Numbered from the stretch's first letter, positions 27,491 to 37,104 are shown. The stretch is DNA of 64,000 nt from Muribaculum sp. (GCA_023667055.1 JAMPAV010000003.1:1-64000), one strand, 5' to 3'. The notes: generated by a model from the letters alone, not told the origin. A program made the numbers and translations.

Positions 27491-29143
27491 TTATTCTTGC
27501 TTCCTTATCTCCGTCCTCCTGATTTTCCCACTGATTGTCTTCGGCAGCTCCTCCACAAATTCCACTACTCGCGGATACTTGTACGGTGCTGTCACTCTCT
27601 TCACGTGGTTCTGTATCTCCTTTATCAGGTCAGGTCCGGCCTTCTCCTTGTAGTCTGCTGCCAATACAATCGTGGCTTTCACCACCTGTCCGCGTACTTC
27701 ATCAGGCACACCCGTGATGGCACACTCCACAACTGCCGGATGGGTCATCAACGCACTTTCCACTTCAAATGGACCTATACGGTAGCCTGATGACTTGATT
27801 ACATCATCTTTCCTGCCGACAAACCAGTAATACCCGTCCTCGTCACGCCAAGCCACATCGCCTGTGTGGTAGAGTCCATCATGCATGGCCTCTTCTGTCA
27901 ATGCCTTATCATGTAGATATTCCTTGAAAAGTCCAAGTGGTTTCTGTCCGGGATGCAGACGCACTACAATCTCTCCATGCACACCATCCTCCACCGGCTC
28001 GTCATTGTCATCTACAAGGTCTATGTCATACATAGGACCTTTCAATCCCATAGAGCCGGGTTTCGGTTCGCACCAGGGGTAGGTGGCCACTGTCAGTGTC
28101 GTTTCTGTCTGCCCGAAACCTTCCATCAATTTTATTCCGGTGAGCCTCTTCCATTGCTCAAATACGCTCGGATTCAGTGCCTCGCCCGCTATTGTGCAAT
28201 ATTTAAGTGTGGATAGATCATATTTCGACAAATCTTCCCTTATCAAAAACCTGAATACTGTAGGCGGCGCACAGAAGGAGGTGATTCCGTAATTGTGAAT
28301 CATTCGTAACACGTCCACCGGTTCAAACTTGTCATAGTCATATACAAACACATCGGCTCCCGCTATCCATTGGCCATAAAGTTTCCCCCACACTGCTTTG
28401 CCCCACCCGGTGTCGGCAAGCGTGAGGTGAAGACTCTTCTCATTGAGATTGTGCCAATAGCTTCCGGTGATTATATGCCCCAGCGGATATGTGAAATCAT
28501 GTGCCACCATCTTAGGCTCTCCCGTTGTGCCTGACGTGAAGTATAGAAGCATCACATCATCGTTGCTGTTGACAAACTCCGGGCGTTCAAAGGGAGCGGC
28601 CTTGTCAATGCAGGAATTGAAATCATACCACCCTTCCGGTACCACCGGCCCGGTGCTGACAACTGCCTTCACCGTCGGGCATTCAGGAAGTGCCTGGAGT
28701 ATGTGGTCGGTCACTATTGGGTCGCCGGAGCATACTATGGCCTTTATGTCGGCCATCTTGCACCGATATTTGATATCCTTTGGCGTAAGTAGGTGAGTGG
28801 CGGGAATCACTGTCGCTCCAATTTTATGCAATGCTATAATAGAAAACCAAAATTGATAATGCCTTTTCAGTATCAGCATAACGCTGTCGCCCCTTCCGAT
28901 ACCGATGGATTGGAAGAATGATGCTGTCTTGTCTGATTCTCTTTTTATGTCGGCGAAGGTGAACCGTATGCATTCTCCCTTGTCATTGGTCCAGAGGAGT
29001 GCCTCTTTGTCCGGCTCTGTCTCTGCCCATTTATCCACCACATCGTAGCCAAAATTGAAATTATCCGGCACATTGACCTTGAAATTGGACATAAAGTCCT
29101 CGTATGACTCAAATTGAGTCTTCTCTAAAAATCTTTCTACCAT
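27491..29143 (-). CDS. Acyl-CoA synthetase (AMP-forming, ACSM/acetyl-CoA synthetase-like)
   Basis: The 550-residue protein belongs to the ANL superfamily, which activates carboxylic acids as acyl-adenylates and passes them to CoA. The P-loop LLYFTSGTTGEPKMVAHD spans about 199-216, the adenylate motif is YHTGDVAWRDEDGYYWFVGR, and catalytic Lys540 sits in ISGKIRR. The overall pattern resembles medium-chain acyl-CoA ligases more than AcsA, but substrate cannot be assigned from sequence alone. It lies 85 bp downstream of a XRE-cupin regulator gene, a pairing that suggests the regulator senses the same acid or its CoA ester. Confidence 0.9.
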   Translation of the reverse strand: MVERFLEKTQFESYEDFMSNFKVNVPDNFNFGYDVVDKWAETEPDKEALLWTNDKGECIRFTFADIKRESDKTASFFQSIGIGRGDSVMLILKRHYQFWFSIIALHKIGATVIPATHLLTPKDIKYRCKMADIKAIVCSGDPIVTDHILQALPECPTVKAVVSTGPVVPEGWYDFNSCIDKAAPFERPEFVNSNDDVMLLYFTSGTTGEPKMVAHDFTYPLGHIITGSYWHNLNEKSLHLTLADTGWGKAVWGKLYGQWIAGADVFVYDYDKFEPVDVLRMIHNYGITSFCAPPTVFRFLIREDLSKYDLSTLKYCTIAGEALNPSVFEQWKRLTGIKLMEGFGQTETTLTVATYPWCEPKPGSMGLKGPMYDIDLVDDNDEPVEDGVHGEIVVRLHPGQKPLGLFKEYLHDKALTEEAMHDGLYHTGDVAWRDEDGYYWFVGRKDDVIKSSGYRIGPFEVESALMTHPAVVECAITGVPDEVRGQVVKATIVLAADYKEKAGPDLIKEIQNHVKRVTAPYKYPRVVEFVEELPKTISGKIRRTEIRKQE

Positions 29144-29228
29144 TATAGAATCTTCAAAATATTATCACTAAATTAAATTTAGTGTCTTCGGTTTTCCTCC
29201 TGCGTGATGCGCATCACGCGCATCAAAT

Positions 29229-29783
29229 CTAATTGATCACAGCGATTATCTTCGCGTCTTTGTCTCCAATCGCTCTCAGCGCATGCGGTATCGTGGAGTC
29301 AAACATCACGCTGTCTCCGGCATGAAGTATCGACACTTTTTTCCCTATTGTTATTTCTATCTCTCCTTCCAGCACATAGTTGAATTCCTGACCATCATGG
29401 TGGTTGGGATGGTGCACAGTCCCTGCGGTATGATCTGGCGCTATTGTAACCAAGAATGGAGCCATATTTCTCTGTCTGAATCCCGATGCAAGGTCTCTGT
29501 ACGAATAGGCTTTGGTTCGTTCCACCTTTTTCCCCTTACCACTGCGGGTGATGTAGTACGTGCTCATTTTTGGTTCCTCTCCAAAAAGAAGAGCTGCAAG
29601 TTCAACTCCTTTGCGAGAGGCGAGCCTTTGCAGGAAACTTACGGGTATATCGTAATCCCCACTCTCATATTTCTGTAGTGTTTCAGTACTCACGCCACAT
29701 TCCGCTGCCATTTCTTCCTGAGTTATCTCCAGTGAGTCCCTAAGTCCTATCAGCCTTTCTGCAATCTGTTTAAGTTCATTCAT
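29229..29783 (-). CDS. XRE-family regulator with C-terminal cupin domain
   Basis: This 184-residue protein has an N-terminal helix-turn-helix (about residues 8-62, TQEEMAAECGVSTETLQKYESG) and a C-terminal cupin_2 barrel (about 110-184, HHPNHHDGQEFNYVLEGEIEITI and LHAGDSVMFDSTIPHALRAIG). Such proteins are usually repressors that bind a small ligand in the cupin. Here it precedes the acyl-CoA synthetase in the same direction and probably controls it. The gene has a promoter match at 29921-29928 with a leader of about 130 nt. Confidence 0.9.
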   Translation of the reverse strand: MNELKQIAERLIGLRDSLEITQEEMAAECGVSTETLQKYESGDYDIPVSFLQRLASRKGVELAALLFGEEPKMSTYYITRSGKGKKVERTKAYSYRDLASGFRQRNMAPFLVTIAPDHTAGTVHHPNHHDGQEFNYVLEGEIEITIGKKVSILHAGDSVMFDSTIPHALRAIGDKDAKIIAVIN

Positions 29784-29920
29784 ATTCTCTACCTGTAGTT
29801 ATAGTTTATAGTCCTCGCCACTTGTGGACGTTAGTGTTGTCTAAGATATTTTGTTTTGTGCTCCGCCTGCATGGCGGTGGTGTTGTCTTAAAAACAAAAG
29901 AAATTTACCTTTGTTCGCCA

Positions 29921-29950
29921 CAAAAGTATATATTTTTTTCGATATCTCCA
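29921..29950 (-). promoter_or_regulatory. Probable promoter of the XRE-cupin gene
   Basis: TACTTTTG on the minus strand (29921-29928) fits the -7 element; a weaker TTGG lies about 19 bp upstream in place of TTTG. Confidence 0.45.
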
Positions 29951-30027
29951 ACTTTTTGCCCGATAATTATTTGTTCTTTAATTTTTCTGCCATGTTTCTT
30001 GCGCATATTTGCTTATGGTGTGCAAAA

Positions 30028-30057
30028 AAGCCGCTCCCCATTCCGGGAAGCGGCTTT
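30028..30057 (-). terminator. Terminator after the DUF2442 pseudogene
   Basis: AAAGCCGCT pairs with AGCGGCTTT and TTTTTTG follows on the minus strand. Its stem is the same as that of the terminator at 30962-30992. Confidence 0.8.
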
Positions 30058-30063
30058 CTTTGA

Positions 30064-30312
30064 TTATGAAGCCTTACCATATTCATATATGCTGTCACTG
30101 GCAAGGTCTATCTCATCATTCCAGTAAACACATGTACGTGATGTATCAAGTTGAACTTGCTTGAACAATCCATAAATTTCCACCAAACCTCGAAAAGTTG
30201 GTAATGTCTCAATATCTCCCTTTACATCATAGATGACCCTTTTTCAGTCGTCAAACTCCACGGCAAGAAGGTAATCATCCAGTGCCTCAAGTTTCTTTAT
30301 TCTTGGTATCAT
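30064..30312 (-). pseudogene. DUF2442-like gene with an in-frame TGA
   Basis: From ATG at 30312 the frame reads MIPRIKKLEALDDYLLAVEFDD, meets TGA at 30244-30246, and continues in the same frame as KRVIYDVKGDIETLP to a stop at 30064. The joined 82-residue product fits DUF2442 (LDESRTCVYW-like motif present as LDTSRTCVYWNDEIDL). A Gly codon GGA mutated to TGA would explain it, because family members have DDG at that place. One base change therefore inactivates an otherwise intact gene. It directly follows another nonsense-disrupted gene. Confidence 0.75.
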
Positions 30313-30322
30313 AACTTAAACG

Positions 30323-30685
30323 TTACAACTCATCACCAAAAATATTGTCTATTATGGTATTGACAACTTCATTGAATTTTTCCTTTTTTAGAAATTGATT
30401 CTGCCGACTTACTATGTCGTTCAATGTAAAATATGCAATAAAATGTGTTACAAAATATGATTTCTTTTGAAGATTTACTCCCAATATATCAGCTGGATTG
30501 ATTTCTATTGTGTATTCTGGATGTATGTTTTTTGAAGAAATAAGGACAGCATAAAACATTCCTTCCTCTTTTTCTTGTAATTCATCAACTGATATCACCA
30601 GTGCAGGGTGAATTCTATCTATACCATCAAGGAATCTGAACGATACCTAAACTATTTCTCTTTGATGTACAGATGTTACAGCCAT
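30323..30685 (-). pseudogene. PemK/MazF-like gene with an in-frame TAG
   Basis: The frame from ATG 30685 reads MAVTSVHQREIV, then TAG (30647-30649), then VSFRFLDGIDRIHPALVIS and on to a stop at 30323, 120 codons in all. The HPALVIS segment and the following EGMFYAVLISSKN resemble PemK/MazF-like toxins, though the match is from memory of the fold pattern. A TTG or TGG to TAG change would account for the break. Its ATG overlaps the end of the upstream small gene, as expected for a two-gene toxin module. A GTG at 30598 could still start a shortened 91-residue product. Confidence 0.6.
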
Positions 30686-30873
30686 TTTAGTATTGGTTCA
30701 ATTGTTCTTGCTGAAGTGTTTTTAAGGAATGATTTTGTGTCTGTTATACCAGACGTACCTGAAGTTGAAAATTCTAAAGGACAACGTTTGTAATCCTCTT
30801 TGAGGATAGCTAATAGTTGCTCATCAGATAATATCGAATATTCTTTATTGGTTTTATTTCGTTGTCGTGCCAT
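30676..30873 (-). CDS. Small protein upstream of the PemK-like pseudogene
   Basis: The 65-residue product begins MARQRNKTNKEYSILSD and contains DEQLLAILKEDY; no domain is recognised. The ORF is open eight codons further upstream, but the promoter element TAGTTTTG lies at 30895-30902, which places the transcript start near 30888 and rules that start out. Its stop overlaps the next gene's ATG, so it is the likely partner (antitoxin-like) of the PemK-like gene. With that partner broken, it may be an orphan. Confidence 0.5.
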   Translation of the reverse strand: MARQRNKTNKEYSILSDEQLLAILKEDYKRCPLEFSTSGTSGITDTKSFLKNTSARTIEPILKWL

Positions 30874-30894
30874 ACTATAAATTCTTTTATTTTG

Positions 30895-30926
30895 CAAAAC
30901 TAATAAAAATCCCTCTATTCTCCAAC
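30895..30926 (-). promoter_or_regulatory. Promoter of the small-protein/PemK-like cassette
   Basis: TAGTTTTG (30895-30902) matches the -7 consensus on the minus strand; about 20 bp upstream is GTTG instead of TTTG. The leader to the next gene would be about 15 nt. Confidence 0.5.
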
Positions 30927-30961
30927 CTTTTAAACAATTATTTCAAACTTCCAGTTCAAAA

Positions 30962-30992
30962 AAAGCCGCTCCCTGTGTCAGGAAGCGGCTTT
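30962..30992 (-). terminator. Terminator after the repeat-rich lipoprotein gene
   Basis: AAAGCCGCTTCC pairs with GGGAGCGGCTTT around GACACA-type loop bases, and a T-run of seven follows on the minus strand. Confidence 0.85.
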
Positions 30993-31016
30993 CGTTAGAT
31001 ATAATATAGTGGTGGA

Positions 31017-33332
31017 TTATTCTGCAACTTCAATCACATAGAGCGACGGAAGCACTGCATTACTCTGCTCTACGTCGTAGCATCCGAATGATGAATAACT
31101 AATGGAATATTGTATCCACTTGCCGTTGCCGACATTTTTCACTGTCCACACTCCGTCTCCATTGTGCTCGGCTGTCCATGCGTATGCGGTGTTTACTACG
31201 CCATCCGCTACTTCCGGGGCATCCTTCAAGTTGAATGAGTTATAGGATCCGGACATATAGAGATAACGGTTGTTGGAATCTACAAGGAAGAATTGTCCTT
31301 CTGGTAGTTTGTATTCCTTGTCCTCTATCACAGCTGTAGTGGCAAATGTGAATGCGTTAACTTCGTTTTCTTGTACGATTGTACCCTTGTCAACTTTCAC
31401 AGGTGCTGTGTAGAGATAGCCATAGTTGTTGGTGGCTTTCTGTGGTGTTGCGCAGATTCCTTCAGCCACAAGCAGATACTGGCGGTCAAGTATCAATTCT
31501 GTAGTTAGGTCAAAGATTGATTTGCCTACGTATTTCACAAATGTCCAGCCTTCGCTCTTCTTCTCAAATTGTGCTGTAACTGTCTGCAGACCGTTGTCGT
31601 TCACTGTCCAGTTCTGTCCATCATATACAAGCACTGCACATGCTGTGCCATTATAAACCACTGCCTCTGAGTCGCCGGCTACTGCGTATGGCTTGTTGGC
31701 CTTCATGTACATCGGCAGATAAATCTCCGGTTCTTCAAGTTTGTTGGTGTCAAAGCCCATTGCAGCGTAGTCTGCTGGATTGAGAATGCTTACTCCTTCT
31801 GCCACTGCCCATACGCTTCCATCGTAGGTATAGACTGAATTCACGCTTGCGCTTGCCGGAGTGCCTGCCACAACCTTTGCAGGTGCGCTTGCCGCTGCTA
31901 CTGCGGCAGCGTTGTAAAGCATTGGAAGTGTTCCTTTGGATTCTGAATATGATCCCCAGCTATTATAGCTGCCGTCAAACTGAATCCATTTTCCCACCTC
32001 TATGTTTTTGATGGTCAAGCCACTGGCATCTGCAGATATTGTCCATAAAGCTCCCGATTCAGGCAATTCTGCTGAGAAATTGAAACTGTTGTATGTGTCG
32101 GTTTGATATAAATAACGGTCTGATGAATCTTTGATATAGCAACCTCCATCAGCATTCTCAAATGTAAATGCATTTGCAGCATCCGGGTTTGTCACAATTC
32201 CATTTTCTACTGTCATATCTACACTGGCAAGATATCCGTAGTTTTTTGTGGGAAGTGGTCCTGCTCCGTGTCCTTCGTTGGTCACAAGATAGTATTTTAC
32301 ATCTGAAGCACTGTAAAGCACAGGCAGAGATCCTTTCTCTGAATTATATGATCCCCATGTGCCATAGCTGCTGTCAAGCTGAATCCATTTGCTGACTTCA
32401 GTATTTGTAATTGTGGCCTGTCCGTTGGAGGCAACTTCTATATTCCATACTGCTCCTGATGCGGGAAGTGTGGCTGAAACATTAAAACTGTTATATGTGC
32501 CTGATTGGTATAGATAGCGTCCGTAGGCATCCAGAATGTAGTAGCCGCCATCAGCAGGAATGAACAAGAATGCATTCAGGGCGCTTGTTGTTGCGGATCC
32601 GTTGGATACTGTTGCATTGCCAGCCGGAAGATAGCCATATCCTTTGGTCGCATCAAGAGGAGCAGCAGCGTTTGCTCCATCAGCTACCATATAATATACT
32701 CCACCTGCAAATGTCGGTGCATCAGAATCTGCAATGAATACAGGGTTGGATGTGCTTTCATTGTAGCTTACCACTGCGTATGCTCCTTCTGCAGCATCAG
32801 GAAATGCGCTCTTTAGAATGCCGGGTAACTTGTTTTCTGCTGATGTCATCGGTGCGAAGGCACTGATGTAGTCAACATCGCTCCCCCATGCGGAGATGTA
32901 GTCTGCTTTGCTCACGGTGTAGGCGGTTGCTCCCGCTATTTGCGCGATTATAGGGTCTGTTTCGCCTGTCTCATCGTAGGTAACGTTGATCTTTGACCCC
33001 TCAGGTGCTACAAAATAAGGTGCGTTGCTTGATGCAAGATAGGCGGGAAGATACTGTCTTGCCGGAATCTCGGCTGAGAACTTGGCGTTGGTGCCTACTG
33101 CCTTGAGTGCGTTGGCAAGTCCTGCTGACTCCGCTAATTCCTTGTTGGTGGAGTTGGACGCTACTGCGCTATAGTCTGCAGCTGACATTGTGTAGGCTGC
33201 TTCAATGGCATTGTTGTAGTTGACGCCGGGTTCGAAGCCTTCCAGATGGTCGTTCCAGGAATTTTCGCTGCACGATGCTAACATGGCGGTTGAGCCAATA
33301 GCGAAAAATATGTTTTTTACTGAAGTCTTCAT
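31017..33332 (-). CDS. Repeat-rich surface lipoprotein partner of a TonB receptor
   Basis: The 771-residue protein starts with a lipoprotein signal ending in LASC (Cys about 21). Its body has two kinds of repeat. Three modules of about 130 residues (roughly 219-351, 352-483 and 630-771) each contain NYGYL, then RYLYQSGTYNSFN, then KWIQ.D.SY..WGSY and end in LPVLY. Two shorter modules (near 110-135 and 540-560) share LP.Y....PY.VA. No SusD signature is present and I do not recognise the family; the modules look like beta-rich binding domains. It starts one base after the stop of the TonB receptor gene, so the pair is co-expressed and the lipoprotein may take the place of SusD as surface binder. 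Confidence 0.8.
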   Translation of the reverse strand: MKTSVKNIFFAIGSTAMLASCSENSWNDHLEGFEPGVNYNNAIEAAYTMSAADYSAVASNSTNKELAESAGLANALKAVGTNAKFSAEIPARQYLPAYLASSNAPYFVAPEGSKINVTYDETGETDPIIAQIAGATAYTVSKADYISAWGSDVDYISAFAPMTSAENKLPGILKSAFPDAAEGAYAVVSYNESTSNPVFIADSDAPTFAGGVYYMVADGANAAAPLDATKGYGYLPAGNATVSNGSATTSALNAFLFIPADGGYYILDAYGRYLYQSGTYNSFNVSATLPASGAVWNIEVASNGQATITNTEVSKWIQLDSSYGTWGSYNSEKGSLPVLYSASDVKYYLVTNEGHGAGPLPTKNYGYLASVDMTVENGIVTNPDAANAFTFENADGGCYIKDSSDRYLYQTDTYNSFNFSAELPESGALWTISADASGLTIKNIEVGKWIQFDGSYNSWGSYSESKGTLPMLYNAAAVAAASAPAKVVAGTPASASVNSVYTYDGSVWAVAEGVSILNPADYAAMGFDTNKLEEPEIYLPMYMKANKPYAVAGDSEAVVYNGTACAVLVYDGQNWTVNDNGLQTVTAQFEKKSEGWTFVKYVGKSIFDLTTELILDRQYLLVAEGICATPQKATNNYGYLYTAPVKVDKGTIVQENEVNAFTFATTAVIEDKEYKLPEGQFFLVDSNNRYLYMSGSYNSFNLKDAPEVADGVVNTAYAWTAEHNGDGVWTVKNVGNGKWIQYSISYSSFGCYDVEQSNAVLPSLYVIEVAE

Positions 33333-33333
33333 A

Positions 33334-36030
33334 TTAGAATGTGAGTTTTAAACGGAGTGAATAAGTGCGACCAAAGCTGTAGAAAATACGGTATGCATTC
33401 TGCCATGTGCCGTTGCTGGTGGCCGATGTATAAGCATCCATAATGTAGTTGTAGTTGCAGAGGTTGTTGACATTGCCGAAGATGGTGGCTCTCATTCCTC
33501 CGAAGTCGAATGTATAGCTTGCATTCAGGTCGAGCTGGTTGCCCCATGGAATTCTCCAAGGTTCACCGAGGTCAAGTTCCTGGCCTGCGCTCAGGTTGCT
33601 GCCTGTGATGGTATAATCTGAGTAGTTGCGTGCTGATGCCACCCAGTCAGCACCGATACGCCATCCCTTAAGAGGTTTTACTGTCACGCTGAGTGCGCCT
33701 GTTGATTGTGCTGAACCACCCACCTTGCGGCCTTTTGTATTAAGTTTTGCCCACAAGTGGTCTTCTGCCATGATGCCCGAAGCCACAGCACCTGTGCTCA
33801 GGTTGGCAAGAGGTTGCGACTCTGAATTGTAGAAGTAGCCGATTGTGTTGGAGTCGTTCACCCAGTCACCGTATGAGAACATGCCGCTGAACTCAAGCCA
33901 GTTGAATGGTTTGTAAGTGGCTGCAACTTCCACACCCATGTGGCGTGAAGCTACACCGCTCATGTTCATCACATAGCGTGTTCCATCTTGCATTGTATTT
34001 GTCTTCACCATTGTCTGGTCCATCCAGCGGGTGAAATAACCATTGACCTGTGCCGTGAATTTGGGTGAGTGGAACTCATATCCTACTTCTGCCGACACGC
34101 ATTTTTCATTAAGTGCATTCGGGTTGGCTGCATTAGATACTTCTCTTGAAAGGAATGCTGCAGACATGAATGGTGCACGGCTGATATAGCCGCCGTTGAC
34201 GAATACGTTGTTGTGCTTGTCAATGTTGTAGTTCACACCTGCCTTCACATTTCCTGCAAGGAAGTTTAGAGTTTCTGAACGTTGATGCTCTTTGTCGTAA
34301 TAGAAACGGTTTACGAGCCAGTCTGAATTGTTATTTACAGAACCGCCAAGGAAAATGTTCAGTTTGTTGTCTTCCAAGCAGCTGTATTCGAGCTGTGCAT
34401 ACAGACCTTCCTGTGCCACATAGCCGGTATAGTCACGATATACGATGTCGCCCACACCTAACTTCTCATATTTCCAGTTGGGGTCTGCGGCTGCGCTGTT
34501 GTTGCTTGCAAGTACGCTCTGGCGAGATGAGTCGTCGATGTAGTATTTGCCACTGAAGAGGTCGCTGATCTTGGTCTGGTGAAGACCTGCATAATAGCGC
34601 ACATCAAGACCCACAAGAAGATTGAGGTTCTGGATGAGTTCATTCTTGTAGGTTGATACCAGGCCGACCCATGTGTGGTTGTTGATTGACTGTGCCATAA
34701 CCATGTTCGATCCTGTGGTTGATGCTTCATTCATTGCCTCGATACCTGCATAGTCGAATGTGCCGTCGTCACATCTCCATGTGTCTGACAATACTCCATT
34801 GGTTGCTCCGTACCACTGGCTACGATAGTCGGACGTACGACCCTGGCCACTGTTGCCATAGCCATTGGCAATTGAAAGATACACTGCTGTAGAGAGACTC
34901 GACTTGTAGTCAATTTGCCAGATATGGTTCAATGAAATCTGTGGTTTGTGGAAGTGATTCTGGTTGGATACGTATTCCTGACCGTTCGCACGGAAACCGT
35001 AGGTCGGGTTGTACTGATACATGCTCTTGCCATCATTCATGAAGTTCTTTACATTCTGCCATCCTTCCACTGTCAGTCCATTTGCCGACTGACGCTGCCA
35101 GTGATCCTGAGGTGAACCGAATGCTGTGAGGCTCAATTGATGGGCATCGTTGATTTTCTTTGATACATTTACAAACCATGTGTAGGCATCAAACTTTGTG
35201 CCCTGTATATATCCGTCGCCCCATTTACGGCTGCCCATGATTGTGATGGCCCAGCCGTTTTTCATCAGTCCTGTTGATGCGGAGAAGCCGATATGGTTCA
35301 TGCCGTCGTTGCCCATGCCATAGAAGAGTGTGCCGCCCTTTTTTGCATCAAGGCTGCGCGTTGTGATGTTGAGTGTACCACCCACTGACGGTGTGGAGAT
35401 AATCGCTGCGCCAAGACCTCTCTGTGTCTGCATTGATGATGTCACGTCGCTAAGGCCTGACCAGTTTGACCAATACACGCCGCCCCATTCCATGTCGTTG
35501 ACCGGAACACCGTTTACGAGCTGTGCCACATTGGCACTCTTGAAGCCACGCATGTTGATTTTTGCATCGCCATAGCCACCGCCATCTTTGGTTGCCCATA
35601 CGCCGGGAGTGGTCTTCAGAACTTCAGGGAATTCCTGGCCACCGAGTTTTGCTTCGATGAAGGGTGCATCAACTGTGGATACTGCTACAGGTGTCTTACG
35701 GGTTTTTGCCACTGATTGGCTTACCACTACGTCCTGAAGCATGGTTGTCTCTGGGTCAAGCACTATACGTCCGATGTTGGCCTGTGCTTTGAGGGTCTTG
35801 TCCTTGTAGCCTACATACGAAATTTTTACTTCCTTCGCATTGTCGGGTACAGAGAACTTGAAATTACCGTCAATGTCAACGGCGGCAGCAAATGGTGTGC
35901 CCGGTACGCTGACTGTGGCTCCGATCAGGGGTTCCCCCTGCGAGTCGAAAACGGATCCGCTACACATGTAGTTGGCCCATAGTGCCACCGACATCATCAT
36001 TAGTGCGGATAAGAGAAACAGTCTCTTCAT
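33334..36030 (-). CDS. TonB-dependent receptor with carboxypeptidase-regulatory-like domain
   Basis: This 898-residue protein has a signal peptide (to about residue 19), a carboxypeptidase-regulatory-like domain (about 22-95, SVFDSQGEPLIGATVSVPG and ISYVGYKDKTL), a plug (VAQLVNGVPVNDMEWGGVYW, VGGTLNITTR) and a barrel ending in YSLRLKLTF with a terminal Phe. The plug lacks the SusC signature, so it is a TonB receptor outside the SusC subfamily. Together with the lipoprotein encoded next to it, it probably imports or binds an unknown ligand. It follows yitT by 84 bp. Confidence 0.93.
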   Translation of the reverse strand: MKRLFLLSALMMMSVALWANYMCSGSVFDSQGEPLIGATVSVPGTPFAAAVDIDGNFKFSVPDNAKEVKISYVGYKDKTLKAQANIGRIVLDPETTMLQDVVVSQSVAKTRKTPVAVSTVDAPFIEAKLGGQEFPEVLKTTPGVWATKDGGGYGDAKINMRGFKSANVAQLVNGVPVNDMEWGGVYWSNWSGLSDVTSSMQTQRGLGAAIISTPSVGGTLNITTRSLDAKKGGTLFYGMGNDGMNHIGFSASTGLMKNGWAITIMGSRKWGDGYIQGTKFDAYTWFVNVSKKINDAHQLSLTAFGSPQDHWQRQSANGLTVEGWQNVKNFMNDGKSMYQYNPTYGFRANGQEYVSNQNHFHKPQISLNHIWQIDYKSSLSTAVYLSIANGYGNSGQGRTSDYRSQWYGATNGVLSDTWRCDDGTFDYAGIEAMNEASTTGSNMVMAQSINNHTWVGLVSTYKNELIQNLNLLVGLDVRYYAGLHQTKISDLFSGKYYIDDSSRQSVLASNNSAAADPNWKYEKLGVGDIVYRDYTGYVAQEGLYAQLEYSCLEDNKLNIFLGGSVNNNSDWLVNRFYYDKEHQRSETLNFLAGNVKAGVNYNIDKHNNVFVNGGYISRAPFMSAAFLSREVSNAANPNALNEKCVSAEVGYEFHSPKFTAQVNGYFTRWMDQTMVKTNTMQDGTRYVMNMSGVASRHMGVEVAATYKPFNWLEFSGMFSYGDWVNDSNTIGYFYNSESQPLANLSTGAVASGIMAEDHLWAKLNTKGRKVGGSAQSTGALSVTVKPLKGWRIGADWVASARNYSDYTITGSNLSAGQELDLGEPWRIPWGNQLDLNASYTFDFGGMRATIFGNVNNLCNYNYIMDAYTSATSNGTWQNAYRIFYSFGRTYSLRLKLTF

Positions 36031-36114
36031 AATGTTTTAGTGTTGGTTTATAATTATTTGGATTAAATTATTGTTGTTTTTATCTTGAATTTTAAGTTAA
36101 TTTCCAAAGGCAAA

Positions 36115-37104
36115 TCATTGTGCATTGTGCATTGTGCATTGTGCATTTTCCAAGTGCGTTGTCTTGTTTTTCTTCGACTTGATTTTTACCTTATACATGT
36201 CAAAACCTTTGCCGAAGACTCCGTTGACAGCACCTTGTGTGATGAAGGCATCATCGTCTATGCCTTTTACAAGTCTCATGATGCCCGGTGCCTCAATTTT
36301 TCGGCACCACACCATTAGAATCTTTATGGGTTTCTTGCTATACCATCCCTCTCCGTCAAGTACCGTTACTCCACGTTTGGCATCATTGTTGATGGCATCT
36401 GCTATTGTCTGCCATTGATGACTGAAAATGATGAACTGTACCGCTTGCCTATTGCCAACCACAATCATATCAGCACAGTACGAAGCTACAAATGTCACCA
36501 CATATCCATAAACTATAAGCGGAATCCTGACTTCAAGGCGTTCTCCGAATGTGCCTTCAAATGGTAGGAAGATGCTGCTGCTGACAATAAGCATGTCTGT
36601 GACGACCATCGCACGCCCTATGCTGACATTGCTAAGTTTTGTCACCATGGTGGCGATGATGTCAGTGCCACCGGTAGATCCATTGTGAATCAATACGGTC
36701 CCGACCCCAAGGCCGCAGATTATGGCACCTAAAATTGCACTCAGCGACATATCCTCAAGTATGGGATGGCCAAGACCCATAAAAAAAGTCTCTCCTATAC
36801 CTATGGATAGTGAGACTACGGATGCACCAAATATAGTACGGATCACAAACGTCTTGCCGACTATTCGGAAAGACATGGCAAGTAGCAGAAGATTGAGCAC
36901 ATACTGGGTCACTGCAACCGGGATTGTCTCATTTGAGGCAAAATATACCAATGTGCCGACACCTGATAGCCCCCCCATCACAATTTTGTGTGGAAGAATG
37001 AATGCGCAGAAGCCAAAGGCATACATAAATATGCCTAAAATAATCATAACATAGTCTATCACAAGACTTTTGCGTGACTTGCTAAAACCGAACGCAGTTT
37101 TCAT
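36115..37104 (-). CDS. YitT-family membrane protein
   Basis: The 329-residue protein has the YitT arrangement: five to six hydrophobic segments in the first 215 residues (for example VMIILGIFMYAFGFCAFIL and ILGAIICGLGVGTVLI, with NGSTGGTDIIA between helices) and a cytoplasmic DUF2179 domain at the C-terminus (about 235-315). Function in the family is poorly known. The natural protein seems to end near KIKSKKNKTTHLE; the last residues [10 protein letters not shown] and the TGA are read from a GCACAAT repeat array. Confidence 0.92.
   Translation of the reverse strand: MKTAFGFSKSRKSLVIDYVMIILGIFMYAFGFCAFILPHKIVMGGLSGVGTLVYFASNETIPVAVTQYVLNLLLLAMSFRIVGKTFVIRTIFGASVVSLSIGIGETFFMGLGHPILEDMSLSAILGAIICGLGVGTVLIHNGSTGGTDIIATMVTKLSNVSIGRAMVVTDMLIVSSSIFLPFEGTFGERLEVRIPLIVYGYVVTFVASYCADMIVVGNRQAVQFIIFSHQWQTIADAINNDAKRGVTVLDGEGWYSKKPIKILMVWCRKIEAPGIMRLVKGIDDDAFITQGAVNGVFGKGFDMYKVKIKSKKNKTTHLENAQCTMHNAQ
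36117..36148. repeat. GCACAAT-family heptamer array, single arm
   Basis: About four and a half ATTGTGC units occur without an opposite arm in reach. The array overlaps the last ten codons of the yitT gene and provides its stop. Confidence 0.85.

Noticed and set aside
30064..30685. Stop-codon recoding (TAG and TGA read as amino acids)
   Set aside because: Two different stops occur in two neighbouring accessory genes, while TGA, TAA and TAG all end housekeeping genes normally; pseudogenes are the simpler reading.
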